NCBI GenBank assembly: GCA_038087015.1
Contig: JASBNA010000013.1
Location: 372,001-436,000, forward strand
Reading direction: 5' to 3'
Origin: Cerrena zonata
Taxonomy: Eukaryota; Basidiomycota; Agaricomycetes; Polyporales; Cerrenaceae
DNA: 64,000 bases
The notes beneath the pieces are model-generated. The model saw nothing but the letters and a program-made list of their open reading frames with translations, did no database searches and was not told the origin of the DNA. A program made the translations under genes and the position numbers. This document shows, in pieces, positions 30,047 through 39,621 of the stretch. Position 1 is the stretch's first letter. Each line of letters begins with the position of its first letter.

Positions 30047-30700
30047 ATGAGTATTTCAGTCAACTTTAGAGACATAAATTATCAGGATCCGATAGATGAG
30101 CGGAACCTTGAAGAGCAGATTAGACTCTTTGACCCGTCACAAGAGTCTGGCTCGGAAAGAACACCAATACGATCAAGTCCATCGACTCCGGCGGTACCAG
30201 GATTTGCACGATCGAGAAGAGGTTCCAATGAAAGCAACTACCCAATATACAGTGAGGAGGCAATGTTGTCTGGGAGGTTTCCGTACGCTTTGGTGATGAA
30301 GGTATCAAGTAGTGAGCCTAGAGACGTTTTGCAGTCGGAAAGAACATGTTTAACGTTTATCAGATTTTCAACTTCATTATTTTTCGTTGCATTGGGAGTG
30401 ATACTTAACTTCAAGCTTCATACTTCGAGTGACGATCAGGATGGCGGAGGGGATGAACCATCCAGAGGATTTTCCAATTATTCATTTTTTGTTGCCATGG
30501 TATTGATGAGTCTTGCGGTAATTACGTTAATTGTGAGTGGAATTGATTATTTTGTCACCATTAAAAGATACGCTAAACATAAGATCAAAACGTATAATTT
30601 CAACAACTTGACTACAATTTTCTGTGTTACTAGCATTATTATTACATTACTTGGTATAAATATATCTCTTATAGTGGATCAGTATATCAAAGAATCATGA
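30047..30700 (+). CDS. DUF202-family three-helix membrane protein
   Basis: The 217-residue protein has a hydrophilic N-terminal half with Ser/Pro/Arg-rich sequence (about residues 1-90). The DUF202 signature follows: [20 protein letters not shown], in which ERT-x-L-x-x-x-R resembles the family motif also found in Vtc1. Three membrane segments fall at about residues 108-126, 145-168 and 188-210, with a Gly/Asp-rich loop between the first two. The family is of uncertain biochemical function; Vtc-type members act in vacuolar polyphosphate synthesis, but this protein is not Vtc1 itself. Its TGA lies inside the 6-base palindrome that also encodes the stop of the convergent DBP8. Confidence 0.72.
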   Translation: MSISVNFRDINYQDPIDERNLEEQIRLFDPSQESGSERTPIRSSPSTPAVPGFARSRRGSNESNYPIYSEEAMLSGRFPYALVMKVSSSEPRDVLQSERTCLTFIRFSTSLFFVALGVILNFKLHTSSDDQDGGGDEPSRGFSNYSFFVAMVLMSLAVITLIVSGIDYFVTIKRYAKHKIKTYNFNNLTTIFCVTSIIITLLGINISLIVDQYIKES

Positions 30701-32031
30701 ATTCTTTGATTTTTTATTCAGCTTCGAAATCTTAGATCTATTCTTCAATTCTTCTCTAGATGCATGTTTTCTTTTATTATTTAATTTTTTTTCACCAAAT
30801 CCTTCTCTATCCATATCCATTAAAGCTTCACGTTTAGCTGAACTAGTTACTTTCAAAGACTCTTTAATAATTTTATCGTCATCAACTAATTCTAATAAGT
30901 CCATTTTTTTATTAATTCTTTCTTCAATGGATAAGATTCTTTCCACGTCTTTTTCAGTAACCACTGATAATGCATCCCCTTTTCTACCTGCTCTTGCAGT
31001 TCTACCTACTCTATGAATATAGTCATCAGGATCTGCCGGTATATCATAATTTATTACCAATTCAACGGTGGGAATATCCAAACCTCTTGAAGCAACATCT
31101 GTAGCAATTAAAATGCGAGCAGCGTTAGCTTAAAACGATGTAATGAAGAAGTTCTTTCCAGTTGAGGCATTTCTGAATGTAAAGAAGCCACTCTTAATTC
31201 TAACTTTCTTAAAGTTCTTCTTAATACTTCAGCAGTATGAGTTCTGTTAACAAATATTATGACATTTGCATCTTTATATTGAGATAGCGTTAAAATATTA
31301 TGTAAATAAGCTTCTTTAACGTATGAAGGGATGAAAATATAGTTAACACTTAAAGTTGATGGAATTGCAACCTTATCAATAGTATCAACTTCATTTATAT
31401 AAACTGGTAATTTCCCCTTTGGAACAGGACGATCTTTTAACGCCCTTACTGCATCAGTAACCGTGGCGGTGAATAGTAAAGTTCTTCTTTTATCTGACTT
31501 TGGTAATATATCAAAGCATTTTTCTAAATCTTTACTAAAACTATTACTTAATAAACGATCTGCTTCATCAAGAACCAAGTATTTCACTCTTCTCAATCCA
31601 CATATGGTATCTTCCCCACTATTTATTATATGATCTGCTAATCTACCAGGAGTTGCAATTATAAAATGAGGTTTTTTCTGTAATTCTAAAGCTTGAGTTA
31701 TAATATCTTCACCACCAACTATAACACTAACTCTTATATTCATTGAAGAACCCAACGCATGGAATTGTTCTGCTATTTGTAATGCCAACTCTCTTGTTGG
31801 AGTTAAAACTACACCAAAGATCCCCATTGGATCTTGAGACCATTCAGTTAACATTGGAGCACCAAATGCAATAGTTTTACCACTACCAGTTTTAGCCCCA
31901 CCAATGCAATCATGACCTTTTAAGATCTTTGGAATGCACGTTGCTTGAATGGTGGTTGGCGTGTAGATCTTCATGGCATTTAAGGACTCGGCGAGCCACT
32001 TGGCTACCCCTAGATCTTCGAATTTTGACAT
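30695..32031 (-). CDS. DBP8: DEAD-box RNA helicase Dbp8, one frameshift
   Basis: Dbp8 is a nucleolar helicase for early 18S rRNA processing. Motifs in order: Q motif ([12 protein letters not shown]), [25 protein letters not shown] (VLDEADRLL), TAT in place of SAT ([10 protein letters not shown]), [14 protein letters not shown] motif [16 protein letters not shown] and [11 protein letters not shown]. Between motifs IV and V the frame breaks at about 31130-31136: after LHRF the next expected codons [17 protein letters not shown] need one extra base (an AA where AAA would fit). With it the protein is 445 residues (yeast 431). Its 3' end overlaps the convergent DUF202 gene by six bases. Confidence 0.93.
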
Positions 32032-32051
32032 TAGTTATATGAAACAAACTA

Positions 32052-32064
32052 TCATCTCATCTCA
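32052..32064 (-). promoter_or_regulatory. Tandem PAC-like boxes between DBP8 and MTG2
   Basis: On the DBP8 strand this reads GAGATGAGATGA, two overlapping GATGAG cores, about 20-30 bases before the DBP8 ATG. This placement suits a ribosome-biogenesis gene. Confidence 0.5.
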
Positions 32065-32109
32065 GGTATTTTTTTTATTAAATAACTTTTAATGATGGAC
32101 CCTCGGTTA

Positions 32110-32117
32110 TCACGTGC
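32110..32117. promoter_or_regulatory. TCACGTG E-box upstream of MTG2
   Basis: TCACGTGC lies about 95 bases before the MTG2 start. Cbf1-type factors bind TCACGTG and control respiratory and ribosomal genes in several yeasts; its use here is inference. Confidence 0.35.
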
Positions 32118-32205
32118 TCGCCCTCGTAACTTGCGAACAGTGAAAAAAAAAAAAAAAAAAAACTCAAACTATATAGGCATATTCAATTGCTACAACATCT
32201 CTAGA

Positions 32206-33732
32206 ATGATTCGGACAGGTATTAAGCCCCCAGGGTTGGTGAGGTTGTTTAGCAGTGCTCGGGTGTTGAGAGAAGCGGTGCCTGGTCCTGAAACCAATAC
32301 GTTTGAACTAGAAGTTTTAGATACCCCGATCGAACGAGAGTATAATAGATATGGAGAAATCAGCTATGAAGAAATTGACAAGAAGAGAGAACTAACCAAG
32401 ATACAATTATCATTGAAGGATTATTTTTTGGGAGACGAATACCGGACGCACTCTATATTCACTGGAGTCCATGCTGATCGGATGAGAAATGCCCAAAAGG
32501 TGGAAAATAAGACATTTGAAGATTTAAGATTTATCAGGTTAGGTAGTGGTAAAGGAGGGAATGGATCGGTATCATTTTTCCGAGATTCCCATACACCATT
32601 TGGACCTCCGGACGGAGGAGACGGGGGAGACGGAGGAAACATATATATCCAAGTAGTGGAAGGGCTTAATTCGTTACATCGGTTGAATAAGAGTTATCAA
32701 GCCGGGTATGGAGAAAGTGGGAAAGGATCACAATTAGACGGGAAGAATGGCCGAGATATAATATTGGAGGTCCCGATTGGGACCACTATTCGGTGGATTC
32801 CCGATCCGGTTAGTATTAGAAGGTCGATTAGACGGCTGAAGGACCGATTAGATATGGTTAATCTAAAGATGGGGTTAGTTAATAACGAGATTCAGTTATA
32901 TAGAGAGGATTACCAGCCGGGAGATGGGTGGATATTCAAAGAGCGAGACGAAGAGTACCAGCGAGAACGGGATTATTTCAATAATTTGAATGAGCGGGTG
33001 AAAGTCTACGATGAAGAGATTATATTTGAAGAACGAACGAACGACCGGTTCCCAATCTTGGGGATAGATTTGAACAAGCCGACCTTGCAACCGGTGTTAT
33101 TGTTGAAAGGAGGTAAAGGAGGAATGGGGAATATGAATTTTTTAACTAAAGATATCAGAAATCCTCGATTTAGTAAACGAGGTCGCAACGGGATTCAAGA
33201 ATATTTTTTATTAGAGTTGAAATTGATTGCTGATTTAGGATTAATTGGGTTACCAAATGCCGGGAAATCTACGTTATTGAGGTCGATTTCCAAAGCCAAT
33301 CCTAGGGTTGGTCACTGGGAATTTACCACGTTACAACCTACGATTGGGACCATTCAGACCACCATTGATAAGGAGCCATTTACCGTGGCCGATATTCCGG
33401 GGATCATCAGGGGGGCTTCGCAGAATAAAGGAATGGGGTTAGATTTCCTCAGACACATCGAAAGAACCAAGGGGATGGTGTTTGTGGTTTCGTTAGAGCT
33501 GGAAGACGCGGTTGGCGACTTACAAACGCTCATGCAAGAAGTTGGTGATAAGCGGATGCAAAATAAGAAAAAATTGGTGGTGGCCACCAAAGCGGATTTG
33601 AACGAGTCTAGTGGGAACTACCATGTTTTAAAAGATTATGTTGATTCCATGTCGTGGAAAATCCTCCCGGTTTGCGCCAAACAGGATGAAAACATACAAA
33701 AGTGTATAAAGCTAATGAGTGAAATGGTATAA
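32206..33732 (+). CDS. MTG2: Mitochondrial Obg-family GTPase Mtg2
   Basis: Mtg2 is an inner-membrane-associated GTPase for mitochondrial large ribosomal subunit assembly. I choose the ATG at 32206, which begins MIRTGIKPPGLVRLFSSARVL, a mitochondrial presequence; the frame is open to an ATG at 32092, but that would translate a poly(A) run into lysines. The Obg glycine-rich domain is visible (GSGKGGNGSVSF, PPDGGDGGDGGN, GYGESGKGSQLDGKNG, LLKGGKGGMGN). The G domain follows, with GLPNAGKSTLL (G1), DIPGIIRGAS (G3) and ATKADL (G4). Length is 508 residues from this start. Confidence 0.93.
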   Translation: MIRTGIKPPGLVRLFSSARVLREAVPGPETNTFELEVLDTPIEREYNRYGEISYEEIDKKRELTKIQLSLKDYFLGDEYRTHSIFTGVHADRMRNAQKVENKTFEDLRFIRLGSGKGGNGSVSFFRDSHTPFGPPDGGDGGDGGNIYIQVVEGLNSLHRLNKSYQAGYGESGKGSQLDGKNGRDIILEVPIGTTIRWIPDPVSIRRSIRRLKDRLDMVNLKMGLVNNEIQLYREDYQPGDGWIFKERDEEYQRERDYFNNLNERVKVYDEEIIFEERTNDRFPILGIDLNKPTLQPVLLLKGGKGGMGNMNFLTKDIRNPRFSKRGRNGIQEYFLLELKLIADLGLIGLPNAGKSTLLRSISKANPRVGHWEFTTLQPTIGTIQTTIDKEPFTVADIPGIIRGASQNKGMGLDFLRHIERTKGMVFVVSLELEDAVGDLQTLMQEVGDKRMQNKKKLVVATKADLNESSGNYHVLKDYVDSMSWKILPVCAKQDENIQKCIKLMSEMV

Positions 33733-33820
33733 AATGTATATAGTAATGCAGAAATAGAAGTAAAATCATGGACGGACCCATCCGTCTTAACCGTATATAA
33801 ATAAGAGAAAAATGCAAAAT

Positions 33821-34564
33821 TTAATAATTTTTCCGGCAATTGATAACTTGATCAATGCAAGACATCATGTAGTTATGAGAATAGTTGAGTGGTTTAGCAA
33901 AAGTAAAGTCAATCCCCACCTTGCTGTAGAGTTTCAAATCTTCAATGTAGTGTCTGGTAGTCACTGCAATAAGACCCAACCCGTCATTCAGGTGGTTGAG
34001 TCTAATGAGGCTTGCCAAATCGGTTCCGGTTAGTATCGGCATCTCGATATCGAGAAAAACCAAATCAAACGCTTGTTTTTCCAACGTCTTCATAACCTTG
34101 GTGGAGTCCTGTATTTGTACACACTTGCTATTGGGGTAGAGTTTATTGAGAAACTTGGCCAAGATCTTCAAATTAATAACGTTATCATCAACGAGTAAGA
34201 AATTAAAGGGCGTGAAATTGGGTATGAATAAATTAGAGTCGTAGGACTGCAAGTGCGAATTAATCGAATTGCAATCATCGTCCTCCACCGGAGATATAAA
34301 ACTGCCCTTTTCTAGCACTTCGGCCGGCGTGACATCCACCGAAAGCGTGGGTCTTTTATAATGGAAGTAGTCTCCTGAATCGCCAGTCACCAAGTCATGG
34401 GGTGGGTCAATCAAGTCGCTGGTGAGTGGAGGAGTCGAAAGCTGCGAATTGAAACAAGTATCCTGGGAGTTGAACGACGATTGCGAGTACGAGTGATTGT
34501 GGGTGTAGATTGGATTAAGTGATTCCATAATGCTTGAAGATATCCTTAATGAAATACCTCCCAT
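33821..34564 (-). CDS. SRR1: Response regulator receiver protein (Srr1-like)
   Basis: The 247-residue protein has an unstructured N-terminal half and a C-terminal receiver domain (about residues 118-240). The acidic pair is in LLVDDNVINLKIL (126-127), the phospho-acceptor Asp is residue 172 in LVFLDIEMPI, the Thr pair is in AVTTRHY and the conserved Lys is 224 in FAKPL. No DNA-binding or kinase domain follows. This arrangement matches Srr1 of Candida albicans, a stress-response regulator in two-component signalling. The start is ATG at 34564, with an alternative at 34528. Srr1 orthology is inferred from architecture and motif similarity. Confidence 0.75.
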   Translation of the reverse strand: MGGISLRISSSIMESLNPIYTHNHSYSQSSFNSQDTCFNSQLSTPPLTSDLIDPPHDLVTGDSGDYFHYKRPTLSVDVTPAEVLEKGSFISPVEDDDCNSINSHLQSYDSNLFIPNFTPFNFLLVDDNVINLKILAKFLNKLYPNSKCVQIQDSTKVMKTLEKQAFDLVFLDIEMPILTGTDLASLIRLNHLNDGLGLIAVTTRHYIEDLKLYSKVGIDFTFAKPLNYSHNYMMSCIDQVINCRKNY

Positions 34565-35646
34565 CCAACTCCTCCACCACGGATATCATTTCAAATATAT
34601 ATACCTTTAAGAACCCATCGATAGAACAACCTTGCATGCATGCAGAATTTTCTTTTTTGCTTTCAGGCGCCGGAGGTTCGGGCCCATAACTTTGGTCTTT
34701 TTGTTCTTTTTTTTTGTTGTCTTTTTTGTTGTCTTTTTTTTTTTTTTCTTTTGCTTTGTTGGTGCGAGAGGCGGGCCAGGAACAAGAAAGGGTGCAGGAC
34801 CCGTTTGACGAGAGAATCGACTTCTGGAATCCATAAGACCATACAAGAATTTAGACTAGACCTGTCCACGTATACGAACGTAAACTTTAATCACCGTCAC
34901 GACTGGGTGCAAACATGATAGCTGTATTAGTAGTACATTACATTGACTTAATGTTAATTAATATTAATTAATATTAATTAAATTATTAATTAAATTAATA
35001 TATTAATTTAATATATTTAACTAGTAATATTAAATGGTAGGTGAAATGGTTGCTCTGTCCCAAACAAGTAACTCCTCAGCTACAGCACAAGCTACAGCAG
35101 CTACTAGCCCAGTGTACTAGCCATGACTCAGATACCTTCTTCAAGAAAATAACGGAATTCGCTAAAATAATTGCATTCGCCTTAGCAATTAAGAATTATT
35201 TTCTTCCCCAGAACCATCGTATTTTGACGTATCTTCCGTGAGATGACTATTTATAAGTGTCAGACAAGATTTTGGTGCAAAAGACTCATGAACATCTGAT
35301 TGGCTTTCTTTTTTTACGGTTGGGCTCTCACGTAAAGCTTATTGCTGTTCGGGGTTGGATCACCACTGTTCCCTTGCTTGATTGTCATCTCAATTGAACA
35401 ATGCGCGATGAGATGAGATACTTTGGTGGGGGAGGCGCGGTACGGGTGGACCTTGGTGGGTGGGTGGGTGCCCCGCCCAAAACTGGTATAGCCCTGTGCA
35501 TGCGATTGTCAGAAGGTTAAAAGTATAATATCACGCCAATTTCATCTCAGTCTTGGGTCGTCAGATGAATTTGGGGAGCTGGACGATCTGGTGGATGGTG
35601 AGATTCTTGGAAGTAGTTCCCTTGGTACTCGGTTGGCCGCTTCGAG
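34565..35646. other. Gene-free region between SRR1-like gene and the SDR array
   Basis: Contents: a T-rich stretch (34705-34755); an AT-only palindromic tract (34951-35020) of AATTAATATTAATTA units; a possible stem-loop (35164-35205); and an unusually G-rich segment from about 35410 to 35480. Short open frames are present but none resembles a protein I recognise. Confidence 0.6.
34951..35020. repeat. AT-only palindromic repeat (ATTAATTA units)
   Basis: About 70 bases of TTAATTAATATTAATTA-type units, each a short palindrome. No coding potential. Confidence 0.85.
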
Positions 35647-36525
35647 ATGCTTACTGCTTGGTTAATCCCCTTCCCGGTAGTGGGGTGCACAAACCCCTGG
35701 TGTACGGGTGGTAGTGGGGCCCCGGATTTAGCAAAGGGTGCTTCGCCGTTTTATTGTTTGTTTGACAACTTGCCGTCGACGGAGTTGCTTGTTTGGAACG
35801 CCAATCGTGGGATTGGGTTTGAATTTGCTAAACAACTTTCTGCTGATTCCAATAACGTTGTTATTGCTACCACCCGTTCTTTTGCCAATGCTGCCGCTTT
35901 GAAAGAATTGAATCGCTCAAACCTTATCATTATTGAATACGACTTGAACGCCTCGTTGGAAACTTTGCAGAAATCTTTGCTCCCAATTAAAGATTACTCG
36001 GTCGATGTCGTTATCCAGAACTCGGGGATCGCTAAAGACACTCAGAAATCAATTCTCCAAACATCCGAAGATGAACTCCGTGAACATTATGCGGTAAACG
36101 CAATCGGTTCGGTGAAAGTGTATCAATCCATCTTTCCCTACTGGTCTAAGAAGGCCAACCCGGAAACCCCCAAAAAGTTCATTTTCATCAGTTCTGCCGT
36201 GGGCTGGACTAATAACTTCTTCCCCATGCAAACCTCCCATTATGGTGCTTCTAAAGCTGCTTTGAACTTTCTTTCGAGACACATTGCTTTTGACCATAAG
36301 TCTTCTGACTTGGACCACATCAAAAACTCGATCGTGGTTCCAGTACACCCTGGGGTTGTCGAAACCGATATGGCTAAACCATTTCTTGTTCATCGAGAAA
36401 AACTTTCGGTTCCAGTGATTTCTCCGCAAGATTCTGCTGCTAGCTTGATTAGTCTAATTCAAAATCTTAAACAAGAAGATGACGATACTTTCATCACCTA
36501 TGATGGTAACAAGGTCACCTGGTGA
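35647..36525 (+). CDS. SDR array copy 1: short-chain dehydrogenase with replaced 5' end
   Basis: From residue 56 onward this is an SDR of the array family (NRGIGFEFAKQLSADSNN, VVIQNSGIAKD, FISSAVGW, SHYGASKAALN, TYDGNKVTW end). The usual MTITYFITGA start is missing: homology begins at about base 35800, and the first 55 residues come from unrelated upstream sequence. The NAD(P)-binding TGANRGIG motif therefore reads WNANRGIG, losing its first Thr and Gly. Bases 35805-35883 are identical to copy 2. Catalytic Ser, Tyr and Lys remain. It may be a 5'-damaged pseudogene or a chimeric gene; the ATG at 35647 is simply the first in frame. Confidence 0.55.
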   Translation: MLTAWLIPFPVVGCTNPWCTGGSGAPDLAKGASPFYCLFDNLPSTELLVWNANRGIGFEFAKQLSADSNNVVIATTRSFANAAALKELNRSNLIIIEYDLNASLETLQKSLLPIKDYSVDVVIQNSGIAKDTQKSILQTSEDELREHYAVNAIGSVKVYQSIFPYWSKKANPETPKKFIFISSAVGWTNNFFPMQTSHYGASKAALNFLSRHIAFDHKSSDLDHIKNSIVVPVHPGVVETDMAKPFLVHREKLSVPVISPQDSAASLISLIQNLKQEDDDTFITYDGNKVTW

Positions 36526-36770
36526 TTTTCCTATGTACACGTGAATATATGCTTATGTTTTTATATAAACTGTAGACTGATTTACTCAGATCGTGTATTT
36601 AATTCTTTCGGGTACCTTTTGGAGTAAGTGCTTCCCAAACCGGGTTTATGAAACGGGAATAGTTTTTTGCAGTATTCTCCACGCTTCAAATCATATCCGC
36701 TGGATGACTAATGGTAAATGTAAAAATACATGACAATTGACGTTTGGGATTCCAATCGCCCTCCACAATC

Positions 36771-37117
36771 ATGACCATCACTTACTTTATCACTGGTGCC
36801 AGTCGTGGGATTGGGTTTGAATTTGCTAAACAACTTTCTGCTGATTCCAATAACGTTGTTATTGCTACCACCCGTTCTTTTACTAATGCTGCCGCTTTGA
36901 AAGAGTGGACTCGCACAAATCTTATCATTATTGGATTTGATTTAAATAATGCTTTGGGTATGATGCGGAAATCTTTGCAACCAATTGAAAATTACTCGGT
37001 CGAGGATGTTTTTTTTCCCAAGATTCTGCTTCTAGCTTGATTAATCTCATTCAAAGCCTAAGTCAAGAGGACAACGATACTTTTTTGACCTACGACGGTA
37101 AACGGGCCGATTGGTGA
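36771..37117 (+). pseudogene. SDR array copy 2: pseudogene with large internal deletion
   Basis: It begins normally at ATG 36771 (MTITYFITGASRGIGFEFAKQ). After about residue 83 (IENYSVEDV) it jumps to the C-terminal part, with the intervening roughly 130 codons gone, including the catalytic Ser-Tyr-Lys. The junction near 37008-37022 is out of frame. The shifted frame reads QDSASSLINLIQSLSQ and DGKRADW to TGA at 37115-37117. The junction sits in a run of T and C. Confidence 0.9.
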
Positions 37118-38193
37118 GTACTTTGTGATTTATTCTTTATAATTGGACTTAGAGACTTCGGGTATATTCCAAAAGTTAATCTATCCTTATTATTTCATCT
37201 AAACCCTGTAGTTTCAATCTGTTGTCTTTACGAATTACGAGAAAATAGAGGGCCCGGAACAAGCATCACTTCTCCTGTTTGTTACTTTCGCTCCTAGAAA
37301 CCATAGCTGCTTTACATGAAGCTCTATAGTGAAACCAGCAAAATCTGAACGCTTATATCATGTTTCATAGTGAATTAATACGCTACGTTCTTCTTTCTAT
37401 TTGCAGTTTATTGAAAAAGGATCTATTTTCTGCTGCGAAATAGAGACTTTTAGATAAAAAACAGAAACTCTTTTAGATAGACGTTCTATACAGTAGTTAA
37501 ATCCTTGTGCATGCTCTGGATTAGAGGAAATACATTTTAAAAGTATTCAAAGGGCTGATTTGCAATTGCGGCAGTTGTTGCCTTTGATAAATATGCTTTT
37601 TCCACTTATCAAATTGACTCCACCACTAACATGTATCCACATTTCTTGATTTGCTTATTTTTCAGCTTCTAGCCCTCTGCACTGGTCTTTTAAAATTGAC
37701 ACAAGTTTTCCATCCTTTTAAACTTCGAGAAGTTAAAGAAAGGTGGCCATTATCACCTGTTTTTCTCTTCGCTCCGGTCACCAGTCTTTGCTGAATATTC
37801 TTAAGACTGTAAGAAATACAAGATAAACCATGAAGTGCTGGTATCAAAAGCTTTACTTAGGAGATTCAACTGTCATAAATGGGAATATTAACCTGCCTGT
37901 AAACCACTCATATTGCAGGTTTTTAAAATAAACTTTAGACAATTGCAAATTGTATTTTGCTCTCACTGCTTTACAATGTGAGATCTGGAATGCATTAATT
38001 ACCCCTGTATTGGTGGTTGAAACACTATGCTGCAAAAAAAAAAAAAGCTTATCATTACCTATATTGTGAAGCAACGGTAAATCAACCAAAATTAACTATT
38101 TAGTTAGTTTTCAACTTGCTTTCTAGGTAATATGGTATATAAATTGGTTTTGAAGTTCTCAGAGATGAACCGCAGTCAATTATCAGATCCATA
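37118..38193. other. Gene-free spacer between SDR copies 2 and 3
   Basis: About 1.1 kb. I see no open frame resembling a protein and no strong repeat. A TATATAAATT box at 38132-38141 lies about 55 bases before copy 3. Confidence 0.55.
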
Positions 38194-38964
38194 ATGACTA
38201 TTACTTTCTTTATTACCGGAACCAATCGTGGGATTGGGTTTGAATTCGCTAAACAGCTTTCTGAAGATCCAAACAACAATGTAATTGCTACCACCCGGTC
38301 TTTCGCTAAGGCCACTGCTTTGGAAGATTTAAATCGTTCAAATCTTCATATAATCGAATACGATGTGGCCTCTCCTTTGGAAACCATGAAAGAAGCGTTG
38401 GTTGAGCCATTGGAGAAGTACGCTCCAGATGGGGTCGATGTTGTCATCCATAATGCTGCTGTTTGTAAAAACACCATTCAACCTATTTTACAAACCACTG
38501 AGGCTGAACTTAATGAACATTATACGGTCAATGCAACTGGTTCAGTGAGGGTGTACCAATCAATCTTTCCGTACTGGTCAAAGAATGTCAATTCAGAAAC
38601 TGCTAAAAAATTCGTTTTTATTAGTTCTATAGCTGGTTATGTCAATAATTTTTGCTCTGTTCCAACTTCCCATTACGGTTCATCCAAAGCTGCTTTGAAT
38701 CATATCGTAAGACATATTGCATTTGACCATAAGTCATCCGACATGGATCATATTAAAAAGTCAATTGTATTTGCAGTACATCCTGGGCTTGTTGAAACTG
38801 ATATGGGTGATCAGTTTGTTACTTTTGTCAATGAAAAAGGCTACCCGGTTCCAGTATTCACTCCTCGAGAATCAGCCTCTCATGTAATCAAGATAATACA
38901 AAACCTGAGTGAAGGTGATGATGACACCTTTATCAGTTATGACGGAAATAAAGTTACTTGGTAA
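38194..38964 (+). CDS. SDR array copy 3: short-chain dehydrogenase/reductase
   Basis: A 256-residue classical SDR. The cofactor motif is TGTNRGIG (residues 8-15), Thr replacing the usual Ala. The NAG motif reads HNAAVCKN, with the Gly replaced by Ala. The serine motif FISSIAGY and the catalytic SHYGSSKAALN (Tyr and Lys) are present. It ends in YDGNKVTW like the rest of the array. The family resembles fungal C-factor-like reductases such as S. cerevisiae YKL071W; the substrate cannot be told. Its closest relatives are in the same array. It is one of the more diverged intact copies. Confidence 0.85.
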   Translation: MTITFFITGTNRGIGFEFAKQLSEDPNNNVIATTRSFAKATALEDLNRSNLHIIEYDVASPLETMKEALVEPLEKYAPDGVDVVIHNAAVCKNTIQPILQTTEAELNEHYTVNATGSVRVYQSIFPYWSKNVNSETAKKFVFISSIAGYVNNFCSVPTSHYGSSKAALNHIVRHIAFDHKSSDMDHIKKSIVFAVHPGLVETDMGDQFVTFVNEKGYPVPVFTPRESASHVIKIIQNLSEGDDDTFISYDGNKVTW

Positions 38965-39621
38965 GTCTTATATATTTTTTATATAACAGAGATAAAGTAC
39001 CTAACCTTTAAATCAACTTTTTGAGCTGACCGTTTCAAAGAATGTGCTTTTAATTCCATTAAGCCATATTTTTTTAAATTTCGAGATTAAATTGGCTTAA
39101 TAAAAACCCTTCCAAAGGGCTTTTTCAGCTTAAGATTTCATCGCTAAAGCTTACGAATTTGCAGCTATAAAAAATGTTTCGCTCGGAGATTTACGGAGGC
39201 CCCCGTAGTGTGATTAACCAAACTTCCAAGGTGATTCACCAAACTTCCAAAAGCGATGCACTTATTAATCATAAGCTCCTTTTTTAAGCCCATTGGCAAT
39301 TCAATGTTGGAATGGATTTGTCAGAAAAGTCATTTTGGAGTAATTTGGTTTCGGAAGTCGGGGTTTAAAGTAAGTTCCGAAAACAAACCTGGAGACTGAA
39401 CGGTGGTCTAGGTTCCCTATCTAGCAATTAAAGCTCAAGATCTGATTAATAATGCTTTAGATTAAGGCTCTCGCCGTGGAGTCGGGGTTAGTAGAATTTT
39501 TTGCTGTATGTTTTCGTACATCGAGGCTTGATTTCAAGTTTTCATAAGACCCCCAATTATGAAGGTATAAATACCTGGAAATATAATCGATATCAAAAAT
39601 ATTGGATGGGCATCAAGAATT
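38965..39621. other. Spacer with promoter of SDR copy 4
   Basis: No gene. TTCGGAAG and GTTCCGAAAAC motifs occur at 39350-39386. A TATAAATA-containing block (39564-39621) is nearly identical to that before copy 7. Confidence 0.6.
39564..39621 (+). promoter_or_regulatory. Core promoter block of SDR copy 4 shared with copy 7
   Basis: GGTATAAATACCTGGAAA begins 58 bases before the ATG. The same block starts at 43782, also exactly 58 bases before copy 7, and the intervening bases (TAATCGATAT, TTGGATGGGCATCAA) are nearly the same. It contains a TATA box. Confidence 0.6.

Noticed and set aside
32092..32205. N-terminal extension of MTG2 from an upstream ATG
   Set aside because: It would translate a 19-base A run as poly-lysine and bury the mitochondrial presequence that starts at 32206.
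34030..34036. TACTAAC on the minus strand inside the SRR1-like gene
   Set aside because: It encodes the ILTG residues of the receiver domain in an intact frame; there is no matching donor and removal would destroy the domain.
37662..37847. Minus-strand 61-codon frame between SDR copies 2 and 3
   Set aside because: No similarity to any family I recognise and ordinary length for chance in AT-rich DNA.
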